In this document: positions 1 through 8,633 of the stretch, in pieces | How positions within the stretch are numbered: position 1 is the first letter of the stretch | Layout: the number at the start of each line of letters is the position of its first letter | NCBI GenBank assembly: GCA_965226215.1 | Contig: CBDDCH010000001.1 | Location: forward strand, 372,001 to 436,000 | DNA from: G963668345 sp965226215 | GTDB taxonomy: Bacteria > Acidobacteriota > Terriglobia > Bryobacterales > UBA6623 | Direction: 5' to 3' | Length of the DNA: 64,000 nt | Made by a program: the position numbers and the translations under genes | Notes under the pieces: model-generated | What the model was told of the DNA's origin: nothing | The model's database searches: none | Seen by the model: only the letters and a program-made list of their open reading frames with translations

Positions 1-853
1 CTGTCCGGCGGGAGGGAAGAACTGTTTTTACCCCAATGGTGAAGCGGTAGTAGCCAAGGCTGCCGCCGAGTCGAATGGCATGATGATCACCAACGGCGGC
101 ATCGACGCCCTTCTAACCTCGGGGCAGGGACCCAAGAACTGGTGGCAACTCACTACCGGCGGCCAGCTCCGCACGAAGAACATGATGCTCAATTTCGTGG
201 AAAAGCTGGAAGACATGGGGGCCGCCGGCATCTGCTTTACCGTCGACATCATGCATACCTCCCATCGCGAGCGAAGCATTCGCCACAGGTTTGTCCGACG
301 CTGGTGTGAAACGGGAATCCCAAGAGATGCCCAAGGCAACCTGATCTACAGGCCTGGCGAGACCGCTTGGAGAACAGGAAACTATCCGGAAAGGCCCTTC
401 CCCACCGCGACCTGGGACACGGTGCGGGAGCTCCGTGATGCGACCGATCTGCCGATTATTATCAAGGGGGTTCTGACAGCCGAAGATACCGAAAAGTGCG
501 TCGAGACGGGAATGTCGGCGGTGATCGTCTCAAGCCACGGGGCGCGCCAGCTCGACCACGTCGGCGCCCCGATCGAGGCCTTGCCGGAATGCGTCGAGGC
601 GGCCGCGGGCAAGATGCCGGTTATGGTCGACGGCGGCTTCCGTCGGGGAACCGATATTCTGAAAGCGCTTGCGCTCGGCGCCGCAGCGGTAGGGATCGCG
701 CGGCCCTACTTGTGGGGGCTGGCTAGTTTCGGCCAGAGGGGCGTTTCTCGTGTTCTCGAACTCCTTCGCACCGAACTTGCCCTGGACATGGGGATGGCCG
801 GAGTGGCCAAGCTTGCCGACATTGACCGCAAACTGGTTCGATGGCGAGATTAG
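1..853 (+). CDS. FMN-dependent alpha-hydroxy acid dehydrogenase/oxidase (5' end outside window)
   Basis: The reading frame is open from base 2 and enters from upstream, so the N-terminus is missing; about 283 residues remain. The family oxidises L-2-hydroxy acids such as lactate or glycolate to 2-oxo acids using FMN. Visible marks are the flavin-contacting lysine in IIIKGV, the catalytic His and Arg in SSHGARQLD (usual form SNHGGRQLD) and the FMN-phosphate region VMVDGGFRRGTDILKALALG. The Gly to Ala change in the HGGR motif is mild. The stop overlaps a possible upstream ATG of the next gene, and a beta-propeller and a tetraheme cytochrome follow, so electrons may go to a c-type cytochrome rather than to O2 (inference). 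Family is secure, substrate is not. Confidence 0.88.
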   Translation, partial: CPAGGKNCFYPNGEAVVAKAAAESNGMMITNGGIDALLTSGQGPKNWWQLTTGGQLRTKNMMLNFVEKLEDMGAAGICFTVDIMHTSHRERSIRHRFVRRWCETGIPRDAQGNLIYRPGETAWRTGNYPERPFPTATWDTVRELRDATDLPIIIKGVLTAEDTEKCVETGMSAVIVSSHGARQLDHVGAPIEALPECVEAAAGKMPVMVDGGFRRGTDILKALALGAAAVGIARPYLWGLASFGQRGVSRVLELLRTELALDMGMAGVAKLADIDRKLVRWRD

Positions 854-864
854 GGCGATTGCAA

Positions 865-1650
865 ATGTACACTCGCAGAGAACTCATCGCCGTGCTGGCA
901 GCCGGCACGCTGGCGGCTAAAGACTACCCCGTCCACCGTCCGGAGGTGGAGCCGTTGTGGAAATCTCCCGATGGCTACCCCAACGCCCTGGAAGCATCGC
1001 CCGAGGGCCTTTGGGTTGGAGAACAGATCACCGACGTGGCTTACTTGCTGGACTGGGAAAGCGGCAAGGTGCTGCGTAAAATCGCGACCGAGTCTTCCAA
1101 TACCAGCGGCATGGCTTACGGCGGAGGATTCCTCTGGATGGCGGCCAACGGGCCGGCATTAAGGCGTGATCCCCGCCCGACGGACGGCACGACGGGCTCG
1201 GTGGTCAAGATCGATGTTCGATCCGGCAACACGGTCGCGCGCTACCCGATCCCCGGGGGAGGCGGCGTTCACGGCCTGACTTGGGCGGAGAATTCGCTGT
1301 GGGTCACTACGCTGACGCGGAAGAAATTGACCCAGGTCGATGTGGATTTCAACATCCTTCACAGTATTCCTGTGACTTTGGACCGCGCCCACGGCCTGGC
1401 ATGGGATGAGGGCTCCATTTGGTGCGTTTTCTCGAACGACTACGTGATTCAGCGTCTCGATGCAAGGGACGGCCGTATCATCGAAGCCGTACAGCTTCAG
1501 AAAGGATCGGACCCCGACCCGCATGGCATGACTCGCTATAAGGGAGCTTTCTACTACTGCGATGCCGGCATTGCCTCGCGGGGTGTTAACAGCAGGGGCG
1601 TCAACAGCAACAGCAAGTACTCGGGCTACATTTGCCGGATTCGATTATGA
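865..1650 (+). CDS. Tat-exported beta-propeller (YncE/virginiamycin-B-lyase-like) protein
   Basis: The protein has 261 residues if the ATG at 865 is used. That start gives YTRRELIAVLAAGTLAA, a short twin-arginine-like signal; an in-frame ATG at 841 would add eight residues and overlap the previous stop. The body consists of repeated blades with patterns such as GLWVGEQ, FLWMAANG, SLWVTTLTR and SIWCVFSND, typical of YncE/Vgb/SMP-30-like propellers. Its stop codon overlaps the ATG of the cytochrome gene (ATGA), which suggests translational coupling. The role is unknown; it may be a periplasmic partner of the hydroxy-acid dehydrogenase or the cytochrome. Tail residues contain a short duplicated SRGVNSRGVNSNS stretch. 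Confidence 0.7.
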   Translation: MYTRRELIAVLAAGTLAAKDYPVHRPEVEPLWKSPDGYPNALEASPEGLWVGEQITDVAYLLDWESGKVLRKIATESSNTSGMAYGGGFLWMAANGPALRRDPRPTDGTTGSVVKIDVRSGNTVARYPIPGGGGVHGLTWAENSLWVTTLTRKKLTQVDVDFNILHSIPVTLDRAHGLAWDEGSIWCVFSNDYVIQRLDARDGRIIEAVQLQKGSDPDPHGMTRYKGAFYYCDAGIASRGVNSRGVNSNSKYSGYICRIRL

Positions 1651-2201
1651 CGAAGCGTCTCTTGCTTGTGACGCTGTTGTCGCTGGCGTCCGCTTCCGCC
1701 CAGCAGGAAGGCAAGATTGTGCGGCCCGAAGACGGCGCCGCCCTGCCCTCCGGCGAGATCAGCATTGTCGCCACCGCTCCCGGGGGCCGACTCGAGTTGG
1801 ACGGCCAGACGATTCCGGTCGAACAGCCCTTCCCCAACGTGTTCCATGCCACAACGAACGCGGTACCCGGTGAGCACACCCTGGCGCTGGTTTGGGAAGG
1901 TGGCCGAAAGGAGATTCGCTTCCATGTAGGCGACGATCCTCCTGCCGGCTTCAAACCTTTCCGTCTCCACCCGCCCCTCGCTACCGCGTGTACGCACTGC
2001 CACGGACTGAGTCGCCGCGGCCGCTTTCGCTTCACCGGCGGCTGCTTCGCTTGCCACCAGCAGGAGACGTTCGCCGGTATTCATGATCACCCGCCGCACA
2101 TGCTCGAAGAGTGCGGTCAATGCCACAACGCACACGGCTCCACGGCAAAGGCCCTGCTCACCCTGCCGCGCGAAAAAGCCTGTAAGCTGTGCCACAACTA
2201 G
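1647..2201 (+). CDS. Exported tetraheme c-type cytochrome
   Basis: The protein has 184 residues from the ATG at 1647, which overlaps the upstream stop as ATGA. A signal peptide (MTKRLLLVTLLSLASASA) is followed by an Ig-like N-terminal part (about residues 20-105), then four CxxCH haem-binding motifs: CTHCH, CFACH, CGQCH and CKLCH, the last at the extreme C-terminus. Extra histidines near the motifs (HDHPPH, NAHG) could be distal ligands. It probably carries electrons in the periplasm or on the cell surface. Its position behind a flavin dehydrogenase and a propeller suggests a short electron-transfer unit, which is inference from gene order only. Confidence 0.82.
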   Translation: MTKRLLLVTLLSLASASAQQEGKIVRPEDGAALPSGEISIVATAPGGRLELDGQTIPVEQPFPNVFHATTNAVPGEHTLALVWEGGRKEIRFHVGDDPPAGFKPFRLHPPLATACTHCHGLSRRGRFRFTGGCFACHQQETFAGIHDHPPHMLEECGQCHNAHGSTAKALLTLPREKACKLCHN

Positions 2202-2203
2202 CC

Positions 2204-2560
2204 GCAATACCGTTCACTTAGGCTGTGATGGAACCAACGAATCTTTCCCCGCATGGCATCGTTCGCCATGTACGGGCGCGGCATGTCGGCCCTGGACAAG
2301 CGAGATCGCTTGTCCCTACTTGAGTCGTCACAAGCGGCGGCAGTAGAGACCGGCGATCCGGCCGGTCCTTCGCGGCCGCGCCGACAAGGAATACGAGCCG
2401 GCCCCAAGGAGAAAGGCGCTGCTTGTCTACGACGAGCCGCCTGCGGCGGCTAGGACAAGCGAGATCGCTTGTCCCTACTTGAGTCGTCGCAAGCTGGCGT
2501 CCAGCTCGCAACCCCAGAGAGGGATTCGAGCACCCGTAGCCGCTAAGTGAACGGTATTGC
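2204..2560. repeat. 357-bp MITE-like element with perfect 18-bp terminal inverted repeats
   Basis: The left end GCAATACCGTTCACTTAG (2204-2221) is exactly the reverse complement of 2543-2560. The interior holds near-perfect palindromes at 2294-2315 and 2453-2474 (arms GGACAAGCGA/CGCTTGTCC) and 2348-2367 (GACCGGCG/CGGCCGGTC). There is no coding potential. The interior block recurs in inverted order near 12.77-12.97 kb, and a degraded relative of the outer part lies at 35.88-36.06 kb. It starts three bases after the cytochrome stop codon. Confidence 0.75.
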
Positions 2561-2698
2561 AATTAGCCGGCATCCCTGGCCGGCACAACATTGCACCTCG
2601 TGGGCCGACCTGCCTCGTTTGGCACAGGTCGGCCAGTCAGCGTCGGATCCCTAACGTTGCGCTATCCCCTCCCGAGGAATTGCTACACTACAGCCGTT

Positions 2699-3637
2699 AT
2701 GCCGACGTCAGTTGCCATTCTCGGGTCCGGCAATATCGGAACCGACTTGATGATGAAAGTTTTGCAGTCGTCCGACGCGCTTGTGATGGGTGCGTTCGTG
2801 GGCATCGACCCGGACTCCGACGGGCTCGCGCGTGCTCATTCAATGGGTGTGCCGACGACGTACGGAGGCATCGACGATTTCGTGACTATGCCTGCGTTCT
2901 CCGACGTGCAAATCGTTTTCGACGCGACGTCGGCGAAAGCTCACGGACCCCACGACGCGATTTTGCGGCAGCGCGGCAAGCGCATTATCGATTTGACGCC
3001 CGCTGCGATCGGCCCGTATGTGGTCCCCATCGTCAACATGGGCGAACACTTCGATGAGCCCAATTTGAATATGGTGAGCTGCGGCGGGCAGGCAACGATT
3101 CCCATCGTCGCCGCCGTGGGGCGCGTAACGCCGGTTCACTACGCGGAGATTGTGGCATCGATCGCCAGTAAGTCCGCCGGCCCGGGCACACGCGCGAATA
3201 TCGATGAGTTCACCGAGACAACAGCTCGCGGCCTCGAGGTGGTTGGAGGCGCCCGCCGGGGGAAGGCGATTATCGTTCTGAACCCCGCGGAACCGCCGCT
3301 CGTTATGCGCGACACCGTTTTCTGTTTGACGGACCTGGCCGACACGGATGCTATCGTCCGCTCGATCGAGGCCACCGTCGGGGAGGTCCAGCAGTACGTT
3401 CCCGGCTACCGGCTCAAACAGGACGTCCAGTTCGAGCCAATCGCTCCCGACCAGAGCCACGCGCTTCCAGAGCCGCTCCCCGCCGGCGGCTTAAAGGTGT
3501 CGGTCTACCTCGAGGTCGAAGGGGCGGCGCACTACCTGCCGGCCTATGCCGGCAATCTCGATATCATGACTTCCGCCGCCCTGGCCACAGGCGAACGGCT
3601 TTCCGAGCGGCTGGCGTCACCGGAGGTGCCTGCATGA
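2699..3637 (+). CDS. mhpF: Acetaldehyde dehydrogenase (acylating)
   Basis: The protein has 312 residues, the normal family length, when started at the ATG at 2699; the longer frame upstream has no homology-like content. It oxidises acetaldehyde to acetyl-CoA with NAD+ and CoA. The N-terminal Rossmann motif is VAILGSGNIGTDLM and the catalytic cysteine is Cys128 in NMVSCGGQATIP. The stop overlaps the ATG of the aldolase gene, as in the DmpG-DmpF (BphI-BphJ) pair, where acetaldehyde is channelled between the two subunits. The 2-hydroxypentadienoate hydratase and ring-cleavage genes of the classic meta-cleavage cluster are not beside it. Confidence 0.93.
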   Translation: MPTSVAILGSGNIGTDLMMKVLQSSDALVMGAFVGIDPDSDGLARAHSMGVPTTYGGIDDFVTMPAFSDVQIVFDATSAKAHGPHDAILRQRGKRIIDLTPAAIGPYVVPIVNMGEHFDEPNLNMVSCGGQATIPIVAAVGRVTPVHYAEIVASIASKSAGPGTRANIDEFTETTARGLEVVGGARRGKAIIVLNPAEPPLVMRDTVFCLTDLADTDAIVRSIEATVGEVQQYVPGYRLKQDVQFEPIAPDQSHALPEPLPAGGLKVSVYLEVEGAAHYLPAYAGNLDIMTSAALATGERLSERLASPEVPA

Positions 3638-4704
3638 ACGACAAACCGAAACTCTACATTCAGGACGTCACCTTGCGGGACGGCATGCATGCCATCCGTC
3701 ACCAATACACGGTCGAGCAAGCGGCCCAAATCGCTCGGGCCCTCGATGCGGCCGGCGTGGACGCGATCGAAATCACGCACGGCGACGGACTGGCGGGGTC
3801 GAGCTTCAACTATGGCGTGGGCGCGCACACCGACTACGAGTGGATCGCCGCGGTTGCCGAGAACGTAAAGCAGGCCAGGGTTACCGCGCTGTTGTTGCCG
3901 GGAATTGGAACGATCGAGGACTTGAAGAAGGCCTATCAGGCCGGGGCGCGCTCTGTTCGCGTCGCCACGCACTCGACGGAAGCGGATGTGGCCAAACAGC
4001 ACATCGAGTGCGCCCGAGAGCTGGGCATGGACGTCGCCGGCTTTCTAATGATGGCCCACATGACAGCGCCTCGGGAGTTGGCTCGCCAGGCGCAGCTGAT
4101 GGAGTCCTACGGTGCGCACTGCGTCTATGTGACCGACAGCGCTGGGGCCCTGCTGATGGACGATGTCCGAGAACGATTCCAGGCCTTCGCGGACGTGCTC
4201 CGGCCGGAGACCCAGAAGGGCATGCACGCCCATCACAACCTCTCCTTGGGCGTTGCGAACACCCTGGTCGCGATCGAGCACGGTGCTCGGCGCGTGGACG
4301 CCTCGCTCGCCGGCATGGGAGCCGGTGCGGGAAACGCTCCCCTCGAAGTATTCGTCGCGGTTGCGAATCGCCTCGGCTTCGAGCATGGGTGCGATCTGTT
4401 TGCGCTCATGGATGCCGCCGAAGACTTGATCCGCCCGCTCCAGGACCGCCCTGTTCGCGTCGACCGCGAGACGCTATCGCTCGGCTACGCCGGCGTCTAT
4501 TCAAGCTTCTTGCGCCACGCCGAAAAGGCTTCCGAACAGTACGGGATCGATACGCGCGAAATCTTGGTCGAGTTGGGTCGCCGCCGTATGGTCGGAGGCC
4601 AGGAAGACATGATCGTCGATGTGGCGCTGGATCTGCTCAAGTCCAAGGAAAAGGACGCGGCGCGGAAAGACCCCGCTCCGGCCGCATCGGTCGGTCCGTC
4701 TTAG
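3634..4704 (+). CDS. mhpE: 4-hydroxy-2-oxovalerate aldolase
   Basis: The protein has 356 residues in a DRE-TIM metallolyase fold. It cleaves 4-hydroxy-2-oxovalerate to pyruvate and acetaldehyde with a divalent metal. The signature starts IQDVTLRDGMHAIRHQYT, the metal-binding histidines are in GMHAHHNLSLG, and GMGAGAGNAPLEVF is the conserved glycine-rich loop before the C-terminal communication domain that contacts the dehydrogenase. It overlaps mhpF by four bases and is expected to form a complex with it. The last 20 residues (rich in K, D, A and P) look unconserved. Confidence 0.93.
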   Translation: MNDKPKLYIQDVTLRDGMHAIRHQYTVEQAAQIARALDAAGVDAIEITHGDGLAGSSFNYGVGAHTDYEWIAAVAENVKQARVTALLLPGIGTIEDLKKAYQAGARSVRVATHSTEADVAKQHIECARELGMDVAGFLMMAHMTAPRELARQAQLMESYGAHCVYVTDSAGALLMDDVRERFQAFADVLRPETQKGMHAHHNLSLGVANTLVAIEHGARRVDASLAGMGAGAGNAPLEVFVAVANRLGFEHGCDLFALMDAAEDLIRPLQDRPVRVDRETLSLGYAGVYSSFLRHAEKASEQYGIDTREILVELGRRRMVGGQEDMIVDVALDLLKSKEKDAARKDPAPAASVGPS

Positions 4705-4828
4705 CAGCCCGTGGCAAAAGTCATCGAGGAGCGAAAAACGGGGACTGCCACCAATTCGCCTCCCGTCATGACCCAAGAAACAAAGCACTTAGCCTGAAGC
4801 GAATTGGCTGGCTGTACCCGATTTTTCC

Positions 4829-5611
4829 ATGCATCGCGTCAGCGCCAAAGCGCGCCTCAAGGCGAACGGCTTCCTTGTCGGGTGCTTCGTCGAAATTCCC
4901 GCGCCCGAAATCGTTGAGAGCCTTGGTCTCAGCGGCTTTGACCATGTGATCATCGACGGCGAGCATGCAGCTTTCTCGGGCGAGACGGTCGGAAACCTGA
5001 TACGGGCCGCCCAGGCGGCGGACATCGCCCCGCTTGTGCGCGTAAGGAAGAATGATCCGGGCGATATCTTGGAAGTCCTGGATCTGGGCGCCGTAGGATT
5101 GCACATACCCCAGATCGCAACACGGGAAGACGCCGCCCGCGCGGTCGCCGCCACACGGTTTGCGCCCCGAGGAGTGCGGGGGTTTAATCCGTTCGTCCGC
5201 GCTGCTCACTATGGGGCACAAGCGGTCCAAGACTTCCGGCGTACGGCTGACGAAGACACGCTAGTCGTACTGCACGTCGAAGCACAAGACTCGCTGGACC
5301 GCGTCGAAGAGATCCTCGCGGAAGAGGGCGTCGACGTCGCCTTTCTAGGGCCTTACGATCTGTCGCAGTCGATGGGCATTCCCGGCGAGGTCACCCACGC
5401 CCGCGTGCGCGAAGCCATGCGCTCCATCGCTGCGGCCGCCGCGCGTCACGGCGTTGCCGTGGGCTGTTTCGCGAATTCGCCGGAGCAAGCCAAGATTTGG
5501 ATGGGCGAAGGGGTCACCTATTTGGCGTATTCGGTGGATTCCGAGATCTTCCGAAGCCGCTGCAGCACGATTCGCGCCGAAGTGGACCGGTTGCGAGAAG
5601 GACTGTCGTAA
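4829..5611 (+). CDS. HpcH/HpaI-family aldolase
   Basis: The protein has 260 residues and belongs to the pyruvate-dependent class II aldolase family (4-hydroxy-2-oxoheptanedioate or 2-dehydro-3-deoxyglucarate type). Visible family marks are the early motif GFDHVIIDGEH, an arginine in APRGVRGFNPF, the metal-binding glutamate in LHVEAQDSLDRV and the aspartate in VAFLGPYDLSQSMG. It lies 124 bp after mhpE on the same strand, so it could share a transcript and generate pyruvate plus an aldehyde, but substrate cannot be read from sequence. The intervening 4705-4828 shows no gene. Confidence 0.85.
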   Translation: MHRVSAKARLKANGFLVGCFVEIPAPEIVESLGLSGFDHVIIDGEHAAFSGETVGNLIRAAQAADIAPLVRVRKNDPGDILEVLDLGAVGLHIPQIATREDAARAVAATRFAPRGVRGFNPFVRAAHYGAQAVQDFRRTADEDTLVVLHVEAQDSLDRVEEILAEEGVDVAFLGPYDLSQSMGIPGEVTHARVREAMRSIAAAAARHGVAVGCFANSPEQAKIWMGEGVTYLAYSVDSEIFRSRCSTIRAEVDRLREGLS

Positions 5612-6041
5612 GGTTCCCAGATAACACAGCATCCCTTGATCCGCGGGAGTTCCAAAGATGGGCATCCGAGAAATCCACCAAAGGGGTCCTTATTTGTATA
5701 CCGATCCCCGTCGCGATTAACTCCTCGATGCCCTACACGTGATCCACGCGCGGCTGTTCCCACTGGCATACCAGCCTCCGTGGCTCGCCACTGGTACTAG
5801 CGCCGCCTTTCTGACCACCTGGCGGCCAAAGGACGGGGTGGCTCCCGGGCGGTTTCGGCGTCGTCGAGAGCCGTTGAGTTCGGTTGAGGTCACTCGCGTC
5901 ATGGTCGCTCCTAAGCAAAGGCCGCGGCTCTCGAAAACGTCACCGCGCCCTGCGCTACGGGCTGCAGCCCGGGTAGCCGAACCGTCCCCAGGCGTCGAGA
6001 GGAATCTCGACGCGGCACGCTGAGAGCGTGCGCCACGAGGC
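5612..6041. other. Non-coding or degraded stretch
   Basis: No convincing gene was found on either strand. Near 6000-6035 two adjacent hairpin arms occur (CGAGA...TCTCG, then CACGCTGAGAGCGTG followed by CGCCACG). This resembles the paired-hairpin core of the three-copy MITE described at 33.9, 37.6 and 45.0 kb, but with a different first stem. Confidence 0.4.
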
Positions 6042-6968
6042 TGTCAAGCCGAGTACATCCTGAACATTTTGGTCCAAGTACATCCTGAACACTTTTTTAC
6101 TTAAATCCTGGACGTTGCCGGCGGCGGAGGGTGAGCCCCGAGGGGCGAGCTCGGAGCGGCCGGCAACGTCAGCCGTCGGTTCGAACCACCCCCTGGTAGG
6201 AGTCGAAAACGCCCAACGCCAAGGGCCCAAACCAAATGCGGTACTCGCGCTCATCCAAAGCCTCCAGCCCGATCACCTCGCCGTGCAACGCCCGCGTCAG
6301 AAAAACATAATGCGGCGCCCATCGAAACTGTCCGCCTTTCTGCACCCGCCGGAGCACATACCCGGTCGGATACGCCGGCTCCGGCAGCTGTGACGGATAC
6401 TCCCGCGGCGACAACGTATAGCAACTCGCCGGCGTCTGCTGTCCCAACGCCTCATGCGGACGCTGCTCGTTGTACTCTTTCTGAAAACGTCGCAACGCTT
6501 GTTGCTGCTGCCGCCAGGTCCTGGCCGGCGGATTCGCCGCTTCCCGCTTCAGCGTTTGGTGCAGCCGTTCCAAACGTCCGTTCTGCTGCGGCTTGCCGGG
6601 GTCAATCCTCTCCGGGATGATCCCCAGCTTCACCCACCATACCGCCAGCCGCGACAATCCGCCCACGGCCAACGTCGCAAACGGTGGCCCCTTGTCGGTG
6701 CGCAGCGCTCGCGGCAATCCATACTCGCGGAAAGCCGCTTCCATCACTGGTTTCACCTGCCCGTAGCTCGTGCCCGACAGCAACTGACAGCGCAACAAGT
6801 AACGGCTGCCAGCAGCGCACAACGTCAACGGCTCGCAGCGCTCCCCGTTGCCGGCCAAAAACCAGCCCTTGAAGTCGGTGCACCACAGCGCATTCGGCTC
6901 CCCGGCATGCGCCAGCGGCTCGCTCCTGGGTGCTGCCCGCCGCCGCCGCTGGGGCCGGGGGATCAAAG
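6042..6968 (-). mobile_element. IS481-family element, truncated
   Basis: One end is probably near 6042 (TGTCAAGCCGAGTACATCC). Two copies of AGTACATCCTGAACA lie 25 bp apart just inside it, as expected for multiple transposase-binding sites. The other end is missing: at about 6960-6970 the transposase sequence stops and runs directly into a sulfatase fragment on the opposite strand. Confidence 0.7.
6169..6968 (-). pseudogene. IS481-family transposase, N-terminus lost
   Basis: The rve-type integrase core is intact: the first aspartate in LWCTDFKGWF, the second in LRTDKGPPFA and the glutamate in QNGRLERLHQTLKRE. It is followed by the family-typical YNEQRPHEALGQQTPAS and a C-terminal domain. The helix-turn-helix N-terminal region, roughly 120 residues in full-length relatives, is absent. 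In its place the frame runs into unrelated sequence that encodes part of a sulfatase on the other strand. The element is therefore dead unless complemented. Confidence 0.85.
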
Positions 6969-7060
6969 GCGGCCGGGTCATTGACGATTTCATCAACGCT
7001 CGCGACTTCGCGCCCACCTTCCTGGAGGTCGCCGGCCTCGAACCGATCGTGAACTTATGC
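6966..7060 (+). pseudogene. Sulfatase internal fragment
   Basis: About 30 codons read GGRVIDDFINARDFAPT followed by FLEVAGLEP. This matches the conserved region of arylsulfatase-A-like enzymes around 'DF.s..DlaPTfLe.AG'. Nothing before or after it continues the protein, so it is a piece left by rearrangement next to the IS481 remnant. A complete sulfatase of the same superfamily lies at 48.0 kb. Confidence 0.6.
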
Positions 7061-7161
7061 AACCAAGCACTAAATCCTCCCTGACGGGGTAGCGTTGAAC
7101 CAGCCCCTGTCGCGAAATCGCCTTCCGTCCAGTTATCCGTCAGCGCTACAATTGGACCGTC

Positions 7162-7263
7162 GTGGTCGGCTCCACCATCAGCCGCTACAAGATCCTGTCC
7201 AAGCTCGGCGAGGGCGGCATGGGGATCGTCTACAAGGCCGAAGGTTGCTCTGAAATTGCGTAA
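7162..7263 (+). pseudogene. Ser/Thr protein kinase N-terminal fragment
   Basis: Starting at a GTG, the frame reads ISRYKILSKLGEGGMGIVYK followed by AEG, then TAA after ten more codons. This is the start of a bacterial Hanks-type kinase including the glycine-rich ATP loop GEGGMG. The lysine of subdomain II and everything after it are missing. It lies 34 bp upstream of the glycosyltransferase gene. Confidence 0.65.
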
Positions 7264-8633
7264 CTGAGGTCTGCAAGAGCCCTAACCGCGCCGACAATGG
7301 ACATTCTCAGATTCTTTCAGTGCCGGGACCGTCAAGACTCCAAGAGTGTGCGCTGGATCATAGCGCTGCTATGCATTTTCACGCTAACCGGTCTGATCCT
7401 AAACATCCATTGGATCTCCGAGGACAAGAGGCCCACCGCCTACGACGACTCCTGGTACCTTGAGAACGCTTTCAATCTCTACCACCGGCTGACGAAAGAT
7501 GGTCTGGTCACTTTCCTTCAGGCCTACCTTACGACATTTCGAGTAAAGGCACCGTTGATTGCGGTCTTGCCGTTACCTTTCTTTCTGGCTTTCGGGCCAA
7601 CTCTAGATGCGGCCTTGCTCGTAAACTGCGTCTTCCTGGCCATGATCAACATCTACCTGTTTCTACTAGGGCGGGAGCTGTTCTCGCCACTAACTGGCTT
7701 ACTTGCCGTCGTTATCTTCCAAACGATGCCTATCACGATCGGGATGTCCCGCGCGTTCATGACCGAGTACGGGCTAGCAGCCTTCGTCATTGCTTTCGTG
7801 TATTACCTGGTCAAATCTGTCCACTTCCGGGTCCGAGCCGCGACGATAAAGCTCGGTGTCGTCACTGGCCTCGGTCTCCTAATGAAGATCAACTTTCTGA
7901 TCGTCGCCGGGCCTCTGTTGGTAGTCCTAGCGGGCCGCCATTGGGAGGACGGACTAGCGGCCGCGGGCCGACGACTTGGAAGCGCCACAGGCATCGCCGC
8001 CCTGATTGCGGGTCCGTGGTATTTGCTAAATGGGCCTCACATCCTGGCCTTCACTTGGAACGTGCGTATGGGCCAGATGGAGCACTACCAAGTTGCTAAT
8101 CGTCTGGCTTGGTTGGGCAATGCGGGCAGCGTTGCGCTCTCTCCCTATTACAGTTGGGGATTCATGATCTTAGGCTTGGCGCTACTTCTATCGTCGGTTC
8201 GGCCCAAGCTCGGACCTCCGTCAAAGCGCTCCCTTTTTCTTTTGAGCTGGTTTCTACCCGGAGCATTTTTGGCTTTGCTAGGGGGACAAGCGGACTATCG
8301 GCACATTTTGGTACTCCTCCCGCCGCCGGCGATCGCGCTGGCTGAGGCCACCCGCCGAGTGTCTCTCTCGGTGTTGCCCTCCAAACTTCTCGCTCTCATG
8401 CTTCCTCTCTTGCTAGCGTTGCCGATGCTTGGCTACGCCGCGCTAGGCAACCAGGCTGCGTGGCTCTCACGACTTCGCAGGCCGGCGGGCTGGGCTCGGC
8501 TCCCCGACGATCACGGTGCCTGGGGACAGAAGCTCATTATTGAGGATGTCCAAGGACTGGTTGTTAAAGGAGCCCGAACGAGCAACGTCGTTGTGGGTGT
8601 CGAGCATCCCTTCTTCAACTCCACTCTATTTAA

